This document shows, piece after piece, positions 33,358 through 42,367 of a stretch of 64,000 bases of DNA (its first letter is position 1; every line of letters begins with the position of its first letter). The stretch is from an uncultured Coriobacteriales bacterium (GTDB taxonomy: Bacteria > Actinomycetota > Coriobacteriia > Coriobacteriales > UMGS124). Where the stretch lies: NCBI GenBank assembly GCA_934636245.1, contig CAKUAI010000009.1:1-64000 (forward strand). The letters are read 5' to 3'. A program made the position numbers and the translations under genes. The notes under the pieces were generated by a model, which worked only from the letters and a program-made list of their open reading frames with translations, had not been told where the DNA came from and ran no database searches.

Positions 33358-34206
33358 ATGAGCACCTTGTCGCAGTCCAAGATAAACGACCTGCTCAGGG
33401 TCGTAGATGTGACCACCTCTACCAATGATGACGCCCGCGAAGCGGCCCGTGAGGGAGCTTCGCATGGCTTTGCTGTCGCGGCCCATGTGCAGACGGCGGG
33501 TCGCGGTAGGCGTGGCCACGTGTGGGAGTCGCCGCGCGGCAGCCTCTATCTCTCGTGCGTCTTGAGGCCCAGCGTGCCCATGCATTTCTTCACCGGCCTG
33601 CCCGCGGTGTGCGCCCTGGGCGTGCTCGACTGCTTGCGCGACGACCTCGGTATTGCCCAGGCGGCACTCAAGTGGCCCAACGACATCATCGCAGGTCCCT
33701 CGAAGCTTGCCGGCATCCTCGTTGAGGCGGGCTCGTCGGCCATGGGCACCTTCGCCGTGTGCGGCGTCGGCGTCAACGTGGCTTCCACCACGGCTGACAC
33801 TGCCCCTCAGGAGGCCCAAGTGACCCCCGAGGCGGATGTTGCCCCAAGCCCCGAGGCCTTGGCGCGCACGTGCCTAGAGGAGTTGGCTGACGACCCCTCG
33901 AAGCTTCCTGCTTTTGACGACATCGCTGAGCTTCTGCGCCGTCGCATCGTGGCGCGCGTAGACGCTTGGGACCTTGCATGCCGACAGGGGAGGGCCCAGG
34001 CTGGCCCTCTTGCCCCTATCCTCAACGAGTATTTCGACTGCTGCCCCCTGTTGGGTCACCGCGTGAGGGCGCTTTCTCCCGAGGGCGAGCTGGTTTGCAC
34101 GGGATACTTCGCAGGCTTGGACTGTTGGGGACGCGCCACTGTCAGGCGCGACGATGGCGCCGAGGTTGTTTACACGTCCGAAATGGTCTCGCTGCGCCCC
34201 GAGTAG
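33358..34206 (+). CDS. birA: Biotin-protein ligase (no DNA-binding domain)
   Basis: This 282-residue enzyme attaches biotin to carboxylase carrier proteins. It starts directly with the catalytic domain: VVDVTTSTNDDAREAAREG, then the biotinyl-AMP loop AGRGRRGHVWESPRGSLYLS, LKWPNDIIAGPSKLAGILVE and GVGVNV. A C-terminal SH3-like domain follows (GHRVRALSPEGELVCTGYF). There is no N-terminal winged helix, so it should not repress biotin genes. It is followed by the biotin transporter component bioY, a typical pairing. A disordered, acidic insert (ADTAPQEAQVTPEADVAPSP) splits the catalytic domain. Confidence 0.92.
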   Translation: MSTLSQSKINDLLRVVDVTTSTNDDAREAAREGASHGFAVAAHVQTAGRGRRGHVWESPRGSLYLSCVLRPSVPMHFFTGLPAVCALGVLDCLRDDLGIAQAALKWPNDIIAGPSKLAGILVEAGSSAMGTFAVCGVGVNVASTTADTAPQEAQVTPEADVAPSPEALARTCLEELADDPSKLPAFDDIAELLRRRIVARVDAWDLACRQGRAQAGPLAPILNEYFDCCPLLGHRVRALSPEGELVCTGYFAGLDCWGRATVRRDDGAEVVYTSEMVSLRPE

Positions 34207-34273
34207 TAGACTCCACGCCTGCGCACGAGCGCATCGCTGACGTATAGCCCATATGAGAAGAGGGAGCACCCGC

Positions 34274-34879
34274 ATGAATCAGACGGCCGCCGTATCCAAG
34301 CCCGGCATCTCCACGCTTGACATCGCCCAGTGCGGCGTCATCATCGCGCTTATCGCGGTGGCAGCGCAGGTCACTGTGGCCATTGGTCCTGTTCCCTTCA
34401 CCCTGCAGCTGCTTGTCGTGGTGCTCGCGTCGCTCATCTTCACACCGCGCCAGGCTTTCATCGCCCTTGCTGGCTACATTCTCCTTGGCCTTGTGGGCCT
34501 GCCTGTGTTCTCCGGTGCCGCTGGCGGTTTTGCCAAGCTCTGCGGTGTCACGGGCGGCTACCTCTACGGCTTTGTGGTCTCGGCGTTTCTGGGTGCCCTG
34601 CTACGCCGTCTGGTTCTGGGCGATCCCGCCCGTGCCGGCAAGCCGCGCCGCATTGCCTCTGACGTCGTTGCCTGCGTGGCCACCGTGGTCGTGTGCTACG
34701 CCATCGGCACCGTTCACTTCATCGCGGTGAGTGCCCTGGCCGGCACCTCGGTCGAGCTCGGCTATGTGCTGGGCGTCTGCGTCGTTCCCTTCATCCTGCC
34801 CGACGTGCTCAAGTGCGTTGCCGCCGTGCTGGTTGCCTGGGCCCTGCGTGCTGCCATTCCTTCCATTGCCGCGCGTTAG
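34274..34879 (+). CDS. bioY: Biotin transporter substrate-binding subunit BioY
   Basis: This 201-residue membrane protein has about six helices and the BioY markers GPVPFTLQLLVVVLASLIF, GYILLGLVGLPVFSGAAGGF, GVTGGYLYGFVVSAFLGAL and PFILPDVLKCVAA. It is the S-component of an ECF-type biotin importer and would need shared energising subunits encoded elsewhere, or act alone. The ATG at 34274 is at the better distance from AGAGGGAG than the one at 34253. Confidence 0.93.
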   Translation: MNQTAAVSKPGISTLDIAQCGVIIALIAVAAQVTVAIGPVPFTLQLLVVVLASLIFTPRQAFIALAGYILLGLVGLPVFSGAAGGFAKLCGVTGGYLYGFVVSAFLGALLRRLVLGDPARAGKPRRIASDVVACVATVVVCYAIGTVHFIAVSALAGTSVELGYVLGVCVVPFILPDVLKCVAAVLVAWALRAAIPSIAAR

Positions 34880-35044
34880 GAATTCGTAGCTCTTTGCCTA
34901 TTTCTCATGGCTGAGGAGCTCGTCGTTTTAAAAGTTGCATTTTCACAACAAAGCCTTTCAAGCCTTTCCTTCCCATGACGGGCAGGTACCATGCTGTTTT
35001 GAATGCATGTATCTGCTCTACGTGGAGAGGAAGGGCTTTTTCAT

Positions 35045-35719
35045 ATGAACAAAGCAGCCAAAAAACGCCTCATCGTTGTGGGACTCGTGATCGTCGTTGT
35101 CGCCCTCGCGCTGTTCGCTGTGCTGGGCGGCGGTGCGGCTGCCGCCACGCTCACGGTGGAGCAGGCTGTCTCGGGCGATTACGAGGGTAAGAAGATCCAG
35201 GTGTCCGGCCCTGTTGTCAAGGACTCATACACTACCGAGGGCACGAACTGCATCTTTAAGATTGCTGGCTCTGAGGAAGGCTCCACCGCCGAGCTCGAGG
35301 TCATTTACGGCAAGGGCATGCCCTCCTCGTTCGGTACGGGCGTGACTGCCATCTGCACGGGCACCCTGCAGGACGGCACGCTGCTGTGTTCCGAGCTCGC
35401 CACGAAGTGCCCCTCCAAGTATGAAAGCGCCGAGGGCGCGGTCACGGCTGCCGTCATCGCCGCTTCTCCTGCAAGCTACGTCGGCGTCAACGTCAAGCTC
35501 GCCGGTTACGTCACCGAGGGCTCCATCGCCGACGCCTCCCAGGATGTGCGATTCGTCGTGAATTCTCAGGGTTCAAGTCTTAATGTCAGCTATAAGGATG
35601 CTCTGCCCGAAGGCATGGAGGATGGCAGTGCGGTCGTGGTGAGCGGCGCTCTTGACGCCGACGGCGAGACGTTCGTCGCCACCGATGTCGCGCTCGACGC
35701 TTCCGTGCAGCCCGAGTAA
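35045..35719 (+). CDS. ccmE: Haem chaperone CcmE, duplicated OB fold, CxxxY type
   Basis: This 224-residue protein has one N-terminal membrane helix (IVVGLVIVVVALALFAVLGG), then two CcmE-like OB folds in a row: GDYEGKKIQVSGPVVKDSY through LLCSELATKCPSKYES (residues about 43-128) and VGVNVKLAGYVTEGSI through ALDADGETFVATDVAL (about 142-218). CcmE ferries haem to CcmF; in the classical protein haem is held by HxxxY, in a variant group by CxxxY. Here the first fold ends in C122PSKY126, the variant form, while the second fold has no such motif. It opens the ccm operon; the next gene starts 21 bp on. Confidence 0.88.
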   Translation: MNKAAKKRLIVVGLVIVVVALALFAVLGGGAAAATLTVEQAVSGDYEGKKIQVSGPVVKDSYTTEGTNCIFKIAGSEEGSTAELEVIYGKGMPSSFGTGVTAICTGTLQDGTLLCSELATKCPSKYESAEGAVTAAVIAASPASYVGVNVKLAGYVTEGSIADASQDVRFVVNSQGSSLNVSYKDALPEGMEDGSAVVVSGALDADGETFVATDVALDASVQPE

Positions 35720-35740
35720 CTCATAAGGAGAGGTTTGAAG

Positions 35741-37963
35741 ATGGTTTCGTATGCTATGGGCGCCATTGGCGCGGGGGCGCTGTGGGTTGCCTTCGCGGCC
35801 ACCATCGGTGCCATCGTCTTGTTGATTGCAGGTCACCTCAAGGCGGGCAAGCCCGTTGGTAAAGGCGTAGCCAAGGCCGGCTCGCCGAAGGACGCCGCCT
35901 CCCTGCGCGTGGGCCGCATCTGCGTTTTCGTGGCCATGTTCGCGTTGCTTCTGGCCTGCGGCATCATCGTCGAGGGCTTCTTCACGCACAACGTCGCCCT
36001 GTACTACGTCGCCACCCAGTACCCCACCGACACGGGCTCGCTCTTCTGGTTCTACCAGCTCGCCGGCCTGTGGGCAGGGCGTGCCGGCTCGCTTCTCACC
36101 TGGGCTTTCCTCATCAGCGCCTTTGCCGGCTATGTCGCCTGGCGTCGTCACAAGCACCCTGAGCGCCTTTCCGATGTTGCACTCGTCGTCATCATGTCCG
36201 TCCTTCTGCTCTTCATCGCCGTCATGCTGTTCAGCTCGGGCAACAACCCCTTCATTCTTACCGACCTCGCCTACATTGACGAGGCCACTGGCTCCCTTGT
36301 TGGTCAGGCAGCTGCCTGGGGCATGAACCCGCTGCTGCAGCACTGGGCCATGGCCATCCATCCGCCGACGCTGTTCATCGGCTATGCCGGCATGACTGTG
36401 CCGTTCGCCTATGCCATCGCGGCCCTCGTGTGCAACGACCCCTCCAAGCACTGGGTTGAGCTCTGCCAGCGCATCGCCTTGTTCTCCTTCATCTTCCTCA
36501 CCGCTGGCATCGGCCTGGGTGCCGTGTGGGCTTACGTCTGCCTGGGTTGGGGCGGCTATTGGGGCTGGGACCCGGTCGAGAACGCCTCGCTTCTCTCCTG
36601 GCTTGTCGCCGTCGCCATGATCCACACCTTCACCGTGTACCGTCGTCGCAACATGATGAAGGGTTGGGCCGTCTTCACCGCCACCCTCACGTTCGTCTTC
36701 GTCGTGCTCGGCACGTTCATCACCCGCTCGGGCCTCGTCGAGTCGGTCCATGCCTTCGACAACGACCCCGTGTCGCTCTACCTGTTCCTCGCTGTCATGC
36801 TCGGCGCTCTGATTGTTCTGCTCGTTGCCTGGATCATGCGTCGCCAGAGCTTCCAGAGCTCCGACGACATCGAGAAGGTTGTCTCCAAGAACGGTTCGTA
36901 CTACCTCACGAACCTCGTCATGGTGTTTGCCGGCATCCTGCTTGCCTACCTCACTATCTCCAGCGCCCTGCCTAGCTGGCTGCCCGCCGGCGGCCTCACC
37001 ATCGGCACGGGTGCCTACGAGACGGTCGCCCGTCCTCTGGGCGTCATCCTGTGCGCCCTGGCTGCCGTGTGCCCCTTCCTCATGTGGAAGAAGACCGACG
37101 GCAAGCAGTTCTGGTCCAACATGCGCCTGCCGCTCATCATCGCGGCCGTGCTTGCTGTGGCGCTCATCGGCCACTGGGCCTTCAACCTGCTGCCCGCCTA
37201 TGAGGCCAACCTCTCCCAGGCCGACACCGTCGCCGCCGCCGACCTGCAGAACATGGGTCCTGCCTGGTATTACAACGGCCTTGCGGTCATCGCCATGCTC
37301 GTGGGCTCGCTTCTTGTCGCCGACTCCGCCTACCTGGTCGTGCGCGGCGTGCGTGCTCGCATGAACAACAAGGGCGAGAACCTGCCCCGTGCCATTACCG
37401 GCATCGTGACCAAGACCCCTGCTCAGACGGGTGGCTACCTCACGCACCTAGGCCTGGGCATCGTACTCATCGGCCTTGTGGGCTCGGCCATGTACATCAC
37501 CGACCGCACCTACATCTTCAACGAGGGCGACACGGCCCGCGTTGGTGCCTACACCCTCAAGCTCACCGATGCCACCGAGGCTCATTACGACGAGCAGAAC
37601 AACCGCCTTTCCGACGTGACCGTCGAGGTCTCCAAGGGCGGGCAGGTCATCGACACTCTGAACCCCGCGCTTGAGTGGACGGCCAAGAGCTACTACGGCC
37701 AGACCTTCGTTACCGCCTGCACCGTCTCCAACCCCTTCGAGGACCTCTTCGTGTCCTACCAGGGCTACAGCTCCTCGGGGTACATCGTCAACGCGCGCAT
37801 CAACCCCATGATCTCGCTTGTGTGGGCGGGCTTCATCGTCATGACCATCGGCATCGTCTGCGCTGCGGCTCCCAAGCGCTCCTCGATCAAGGACCAGCTC
37901 GAGGTTCTGCCCGGCGGCGCCGGCGAGCAGGGCGCGGCTGAGCCTGCCGAGCCGAAGGAGTAA
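35741..37963 (+). CDS. ccmF: Cytochrome c haem lyase CcmF
   Basis: This 740-residue multispanning protein has the tryptophan-rich haem-handling loop WGGYWGWDPVENASLLSWL near residue 268, flanked by IHPPTLFIGYAG, GTFITRSGLVESVHAF and about 13 membrane helices. A late extracytoplasmic segment (IFNEGDTARVGAYTLKL) and a final helix complete the family pattern. CcmF transfers haem from CcmE to CxxCH motifs of exported apocytochromes. ATG at 35741 has AAGGAGAGG upstream. The product would mature the three-haem fusion encoded at 13968-15650. Confidence 0.95.
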   Translation: MVSYAMGAIGAGALWVAFAATIGAIVLLIAGHLKAGKPVGKGVAKAGSPKDAASLRVGRICVFVAMFALLLACGIIVEGFFTHNVALYYVATQYPTDTGSLFWFYQLAGLWAGRAGSLLTWAFLISAFAGYVAWRRHKHPERLSDVALVVIMSVLLLFIAVMLFSSGNNPFILTDLAYIDEATGSLVGQAAAWGMNPLLQHWAMAIHPPTLFIGYAGMTVPFAYAIAALVCNDPSKHWVELCQRIALFSFIFLTAGIGLGAVWAYVCLGWGGYWGWDPVENASLLSWLVAVAMIHTFTVYRRRNMMKGWAVFTATLTFVFVVLGTFITRSGLVESVHAFDNDPVSLYLFLAVMLGALIVLLVAWIMRRQSFQSSDDIEKVVSKNGSYYLTNLVMVFAGILLAYLTISSALPSWLPAGGLTIGTGAYETVARPLGVILCALAAVCPFLMWKKTDGKQFWSNMRLPLIIAAVLAVALIGHWAFNLLPAYEANLSQADTVAAADLQNMGPAWYYNGLAVIAMLVGSLLVADSAYLVVRGVRARMNNKGENLPRAITGIVTKTPAQTGGYLTHLGLGIVLIGLVGSAMYITDRTYIFNEGDTARVGAYTLKLTDATEAHYDEQNNRLSDVTVEVSKGGQVIDTLNPALEWTAKSYYGQTFVTACTVSNPFEDLFVSYQGYSSSGYIVNARINPMISLVWAGFIVMTIGIVCAAAPKRSSIKDQLEVLPGGAGEQGAAEPAEPKE

Positions 37964-37967
37964 CCCC

Positions 37968-38687
37968 ATGGTGGAGACCCCCGCGCTTGCGGTGCGTGAC
38001 GTCAAGAAGGCGTTCGGGACCCGTCGCGCGCTCGACGGCGTCTCGTTCGACCTCCCGCAGGGTGCGTTCCTTTCCATCTTCGGGCCTAACGGCGCAGGTA
38101 AGACGACGCTTTTGCGCATCCTGTCCACCGTGAGTCGTCCCACTGCCGGCAGTCTCACCATGCTCGGCATCGACGCGCTCGAGAACCCCGAGGAGCTGCG
38201 CGGCCGCATCGGGCTCATCTCGCACAAGCCCATGGTGTACGGCGACCTCACGGCCATGGAGAACCTTGAGTTCTTCGCCAAGCTCTACGGCGTGCCCGAC
38301 GCCCGCAACCGCATCCTTGACCTGCTTGAGCTCGTCGAGCTCGATCACAGGCGAAACGACGCGGCGCGCACGTTCTCCCGCGGTATGACCCAGCGTCTCT
38401 CCATTGCGCGCGCCCTTATCAACGACCCCGCCATCGTGCTGCTCGACGAGCCGTACTCGGGCCTGGACCCGCATGCCATGCAGCTCTTCGACGAGCTCAT
38501 CGCGCGCGTGCGTCAGGGCCGCACCTTCGTCATGGTCTCCCACGACCTCGACAAGGGCTACGAGCTGGCATCTCACGCCCTCATCCTGGCTGCGGGCCGC
38601 GTGGTGTGCTTCGACGAGAAGGCCGCGCTCGAGCGCGAGGCGTTCCGCAAACTGTATCTGTCTACCGTCGGAATGGGGGTGGCTTAA
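37968..38687 (+). CDS. ccmA: Haem exporter ATPase CcmA
   Basis: This 239-residue ABC ATPase has Walker A FGPNGAGKTTLLRIL near residue 39, Q-loop region LISHKPMVYGDLT, signature FSRGMTQRLSIARAL near 136, Walker B AIVLLDEPYSGLDPHAM, and the switch His in MVSHDLDKG. With CcmB and CcmC it drives release of holo-CcmE. Its start is 4 bp after the ccmF stop. Confidence 0.94.
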   Translation: MVETPALAVRDVKKAFGTRRALDGVSFDLPQGAFLSIFGPNGAGKTTLLRILSTVSRPTAGSLTMLGIDALENPEELRGRIGLISHKPMVYGDLTAMENLEFFAKLYGVPDARNRILDLLELVELDHRRNDAARTFSRGMTQRLSIARALINDPAIVLLDEPYSGLDPHAMQLFDELIARVRQGRTFVMVSHDLDKGYELASHALILAAGRVVCFDEKAALEREAFRKLYLSTVGMGVA

Positions 38688-38691
38688 GACC

Positions 38692-39441
38692 ATGGCTTCC
38701 AACTGCTCTTCTGCTGGTCAGACCAGTGGGGCCGCCCTTCCCCGTGTGAGCTTCTGGGCCCAGTACAAGGCGCTTCTCGTCAAAGACGTGCGCATGGAGC
38801 TGCGCACACGCGACATGATCGTCTCCATGGGCGTCTATGCGCTGCTTGTGCTCACGGTCTACGGCGCGACGATGTCCCAGACCGGCGACGCCTTTGACAT
38901 CTTGTCCGTGGCGGCGGGCCTGCTGTGGGCGATGATCGTCTTCACCTCGCTGCTGGGCCTCAACCGCTCCTTCGCCAACGAGGTGGAGAACGGTTGCCTT
39001 GAGGGCGTGTTGCTCGCCCCCGTCTCCCGCGCCGCGATCTACCTGGCCAAGATGACCTCCAACCTGCTGTTCCTCTGCGTGGTGGAGCTCATCGCCGTGC
39101 CGCTGTTCTTTGTGTTCTTCCTCTCGGGAGCCGTGCTTGCCGACACGACGCCCTATATCGTGCTGCCGCTGCTCGTGGGCTCCATCGGCATCGCCGGTGT
39201 CGGCACGTTTCTGTCCACGATGACGATGGATACGCGCGGCAAGGACGTGTTGCTCGCGATTCTCTTCATCCCGGTCATCTTCCCGCTGCTCTACGCGTGT
39301 GTGAGCGCCACTTCCGTCGCCCTGCTCGGCGTGGAGGGGCAGATGGTCACGTTCTGGCGCAGCCTCATGCTGGCGGGCGGCTACGACGTCATCATGGTGG
39401 CCGCAGCCTGGGGCCTCTACGAGTTTATCGTCAACTCTTAG
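38692..39441 (+). CDS. ccmB: Haem exporter membrane subunit CcmB
   Basis: This 249-residue membrane protein has six helices after a polar N-terminus. Matching CcmB features are ALLVKDVRMELRTRDMI, LLWAMIVFTSLLGLNRSFANEVENG, CLEGVLLAPVSRAAIYLAK, and a late FIPVIFPLLYACVSAT. It starts 4 bp after ccmA and partners that ATPase. Confidence 0.92.
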   Translation: MASNCSSAGQTSGAALPRVSFWAQYKALLVKDVRMELRTRDMIVSMGVYALLVLTVYGATMSQTGDAFDILSVAAGLLWAMIVFTSLLGLNRSFANEVENGCLEGVLLAPVSRAAIYLAKMTSNLLFLCVVELIAVPLFFVFFLSGAVLADTTPYIVLPLLVGSIGIAGVGTFLSTMTMDTRGKDVLLAILFIPVIFPLLYACVSATSVALLGVEGQMVTFWRSLMLAGGYDVIMVAAAWGLYEFIVNS

Positions 39442-39518
39442 GCATCTGCCAGCCCTTTTGGTCGGTGTCCGCTGCCATGTGCGCCGTGGCGGCATGTCTT
39501 ATAGAAAGGAACCTTGTC

Positions 39519-40286
39519 ATGGCACAAACCGAAGCGAAGGCGGAGAGGCGCTTCGACTGGGGGACGGCCGGCGTCGTCTCCCTGGTCGTGGGACTTCTGC
39601 TCACGACATTCGATTTCCTCTGGGCGCTTCTCAAGGCACCCATGGTCAACGGCGACCTCGAACTCAGCCAGACCTATGTCATCGGTGGCGTTGTCATCGA
39701 CCACATGCAGGTCCTCACGCAGAAGATCTTTTACTTCCACGTGCCTGTTGCCATCGCCTCGTTCGTCTTCATTATCGTGGCCGCCGTCTATGCCGTGCTT
39801 TACCTGGTGAAGAAGGAGGCCCGCTACGACCTGCGCAGCAGGACCTGCATGGTCATCGCCCTCGTTTTCATCTGCGCCACCATGGTCTCGGGCGACACCT
39901 GGACCCGTGCCGAGTGGGGCGTGTGGTGGACCTGGGATCCGCGTCTCACCACGTACTTCATCCTCACGATGCTCACGCTGGCTTACTTCATCCTGCGTGC
40001 CGCCATCGACGACCCCGAGCGCCGCGCTCGTCTGTCGGGCGTCTTCTCCATCCTCGCTGCGATCGATGCGCCCATCTCGTATTTCATCACGCGCATGGTG
40101 CCATCCTCGCTGCACCCGGTGATTTCGTACTCCGGTCTTGAGCCTGCCATGCTCATCCCGTTCATCTGCGGCATCTTCGGCATGATGTTCGTGGCCTTTG
40201 GCTGCTACCACCTGGCGCTGAGGACCGCCGAGCAGTCCGAGGAGCTCGTCGAGCTCAAGCAGCGCTGGGAAGACCTTTCCCGCTAA
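39519..40286 (+). CDS. ccmC: Haem-handling protein CcmC
   Basis: This 255-residue membrane protein carries the tryptophan-rich motif TRAEWGVWWTWDPRLTTYFI near residue 128 with a His on each side (KIFYFHVPVAIASF and SSLHPVISYSG), the haem ligands of CcmC. About six helices. It loads haem onto CcmE. The start at 39519 has AAAGGAAC upstream; the 77-bp gap before it holds nothing else I can name. Confidence 0.95.
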   Translation: MAQTEAKAERRFDWGTAGVVSLVVGLLLTTFDFLWALLKAPMVNGDLELSQTYVIGGVVIDHMQVLTQKIFYFHVPVAIASFVFIIVAAVYAVLYLVKKEARYDLRSRTCMVIALVFICATMVSGDTWTRAEWGVWWTWDPRLTTYFILTMLTLAYFILRAAIDDPERRARLSGVFSILAAIDAPISYFITRMVPSSLHPVISYSGLEPAMLIPFICGIFGMMFVAFGCYHLALRTAEQSEELVELKQRWEDLSR

Positions 40287-40333
40287 TCCAGACCGTCGCC
40301 TGCCCTATCTTCACATAAGCAAAGGAGCCAACC

Positions 40334-40522
40334 ATGGATCCCGTTCTCGCCGAGCTTTACACCAATATCGACGCCGCCCCCTATCTCATCGCCGGCTATG
40401 CGCTCATTTGGGTTATCCTTCTCGTGTTCGCCATCGTGATGCTGAGCCGCACCAAGAAGACTCAGAAGGACATCGACGCCCTTAGGGAGGCTATCGAGCG
40501 TCGCGAGCGCAAGGAGGAGTAG
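40334..40522 (+). CDS. ccmD: CcmD-like small membrane protein
   Basis: This 62-residue protein has one helix (APYLIAGYALIWVILLVFAIVM is its span, about residues 15-36) and a charged, helical C-terminus rich in Lys, Arg and Glu. Size, topology and position directly after ccmC match CcmD, which helps release holo-CcmE from CcmABC. CcmD is poorly conserved, so the call rests on context. The start follows AAAGGAG. Confidence 0.8.
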   Translation: MDPVLAELYTNIDAAPYLIAGYALIWVILLVFAIVMLSRTKKTQKDIDALREAIERRERKEE

Positions 40523-40527
40523 AGCGT

Positions 40528-42222
40528 ATGGGCGTACTTAAGGACATGGTGTTTCCCGCCGAGATGGACCGCGACGAGTACCGGGCTCGCCGCGAGGAGC
40601 TGAAGACGCGTCTGGCGCTTCTCCAGCAGCATGCCATCAAGGCAAACATGGGCACGGTCATCCTTTTCGAGGGCTGGGGCGCTTCGGGCAAGGGAAGCCG
40701 CATCTCCGACCTCGTGGTCGACCTTGACTCGCGCGCTTACAGCGTGCACACGATGGAAGAGCCCGTGGGCTACGAGGGGCGCCTGCCCTTCATGGCGCGC
40801 TATTGGATGCGCCTGGGCAAGCGAGGCACCATGACCATCTTCGACCAGGCCTACTACGACGAGCTGTCGCGCGCCTGGGTGGAGGACGTGCGCCTGCAGG
40901 GAGACCCGAGTCAAGACAGCGCCGCGCGCGTGCAAATGGCGGCCCGGGCAGACCAGCGTGTGCGCGAGCACATCAGGTCTGCCCGCGCTTTTGAGCGCCA
41001 GCTCACTGACGACGGCTTCATCATCGTGAAGTTCTTCCTGCACATTACCCGCAAGATGCAGTCGCGCCGGCTCATGGAGCTCATGGGTGACGAGGCGAGC
41101 GCCTGGAAGGTCGACCAGTCCGACATTCGTCAGATTCAGCACTACGACGAGTACGAGCAGGTGTATGAGCGCTGGCTTGGCAGCGATTCGGCCAAGGACC
41201 AGTGGTGCCTTGTGCCGGCGGAGTTCCGTCGCAACTCCAATATCCAGATCATGGAGGAGCTTGCCCGGCGCATGGAGGAGGGCCTGCGCGCCCGCGGCAT
41301 CGACCCCGACCAGCCCATCGGTCAAGGTGACGCGCTTGAGACCCCCGCCGGCGGCACTGCCGCCGCGCCCGCATCTGCCGCGTCCGAAGAGCCCGTCGAG
41401 ATTCTCAGCGAGCCCGAGATCCTTGCCCGCGAGGTGAAGAAGGCTAAGCGCCGTATGGGAGACGCGAACAAGCTTACCTCGAGGTTTGAGTTGGAGACGG
41501 TGCCCGACTTGGCCCGCTCGCGCCGTAAGCCCCACGAGATGGACAGCGACGACGAGTACCACCATGAGCTGAAGCGCGAGCAGGAGAAGCTGGCGCGTCT
41601 GTCGCTTGAGATGTACCGCCACAGGGTTCCTCTCATCGTGGCCTACGAGGGGTGGGACGCCGCGGGCAAGGGTGGCAACATCAAGCGCCTCGCTGCCGCC
41701 ATGGACGCGCGCGGCTATCGCGTGAACCCCATTGGCCCGGCTTCGCGCGACGAACTTGCCCGTCCCTTCTTGTGGCGCTTCTGGAACCGCCTGCCGCGCT
41801 CGGGTCACACCGCCATCTTCGACCGCACCTGGTATGGTCGCGTGCTCGTGGAGCGCATCGAGGGATTTGCGACCAAGGACGAATGGCGTCGCGCCTACGA
41901 CGAGATCAACGAGTTCGAGGATGACCTGCGTATTTGGGGCGCCGTGCTCGTGAAGTTCTGGATTGATGTGAGTCCGGCCGAGCAGCTCGCGCGCTTCGAG
42001 TTGCGCCAGGCCGACCCCGCCCGCCGCTGGAAGATCACGCCCGACGATTGGCGCAACCGTGCCAAGAACGACCTGTACTACGAGTGCGTCGACGACATGG
42101 TGCGCCTCACCTCGACGCCCTATGCACCATGGCACATCATTCAGTCTGACGACAAGCGCTATGCGCGCGTCAAGGCGCTCAAGATTGTGAACAAGGCTTT
42201 GGCGCAGCGACTCGAGTTGTAA
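40528..42222 (+). CDS. pap: Two-domain polyphosphate:AMP phosphotransferase (PPK2 class II)
   Basis: This 564-residue protein contains two PPK2 domains. The first (about 10-255) has the P-loop GWGASGKGSRIS, the second (about 350-560) has GWDAAGKGGNIK with RTWYGRVLVERIEGF and IRSPAEQ-like DVSPAEQLARFELR. Two-domain PPK2 enzymes transfer phosphate from polyphosphate to AMP, giving ADP; in them the C-terminal domain is the active one, and here the first P-loop has lost its Asp (GxG for GxD), in line with that. An acidic, low-complexity linker (about 270-310) separates them. It starts 5 bp after ccmD, so it is the last gene of the ccm operon. Confidence 0.9.
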   Translation: MGVLKDMVFPAEMDRDEYRARREELKTRLALLQQHAIKANMGTVILFEGWGASGKGSRISDLVVDLDSRAYSVHTMEEPVGYEGRLPFMARYWMRLGKRGTMTIFDQAYYDELSRAWVEDVRLQGDPSQDSAARVQMAARADQRVREHIRSARAFERQLTDDGFIIVKFFLHITRKMQSRRLMELMGDEASAWKVDQSDIRQIQHYDEYEQVYERWLGSDSAKDQWCLVPAEFRRNSNIQIMEELARRMEEGLRARGIDPDQPIGQGDALETPAGGTAAAPASAASEEPVEILSEPEILAREVKKAKRRMGDANKLTSRFELETVPDLARSRRKPHEMDSDDEYHHELKREQEKLARLSLEMYRHRVPLIVAYEGWDAAGKGGNIKRLAAAMDARGYRVNPIGPASRDELARPFLWRFWNRLPRSGHTAIFDRTWYGRVLVERIEGFATKDEWRRAYDEINEFEDDLRIWGAVLVKFWIDVSPAEQLARFELRQADPARRWKITPDDWRNRAKNDLYYECVDDMVRLTSTPYAPWHIIQSDDKRYARVKALKIVNKALAQRLEL

Positions 42223-42238
42223 AGAATCGCTGATGGTC

Positions 42239-42267
42239 TTGCACAACTGCAAGTGATTGTGCATAAT
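42239..42267 (+). promoter_or_regulatory. Promoter of tRNA-Glu
   Basis: TTGCAC at 42239-42244 and CATAAT at 42262-42267 are 17 bp apart, and the tRNA starts 11 bp beyond the -10 element. Confidence 0.75.
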
Positions 42268-42278
42268 GTACGTCCGCT

Positions 42279-42355
42279 GTCCCCATCGTCTAGTGGCCTA
42301 GGACGTCGCCCTTTCAAGGCGAAGATCGCGGGTTCGAACCCCGCTGGGGGCACCA
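42279..42355 (+). tRNA. tRNA-Glu (anticodon UUC)
   Basis: The acceptor stem pairs GTCCCCA (42279-42285) with TGGGGGC (42345-42351). The anticodon stem TCGCC/GGCGA encloses the loop CTTTCAA, anticodon TTC at 42313-42315. The T-arm reads CGGGTTCGAACCCCG. The 3' CCA at 42353-42355 is encoded. All arms are intact. A terminator follows at once. Confidence 0.96.
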
Positions 42356-42367
42356 TTGGCCTCTTAG

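Noticed and set aside
34880..35044. Possible regulatory RNA or gene between bioY and ccmE
   Set aside because: The 165-bp gap is AT-richer but shows no stable hairpin with T-run, no open frame and no clear promoter; it probably holds the ccm promoter, which I could not place.
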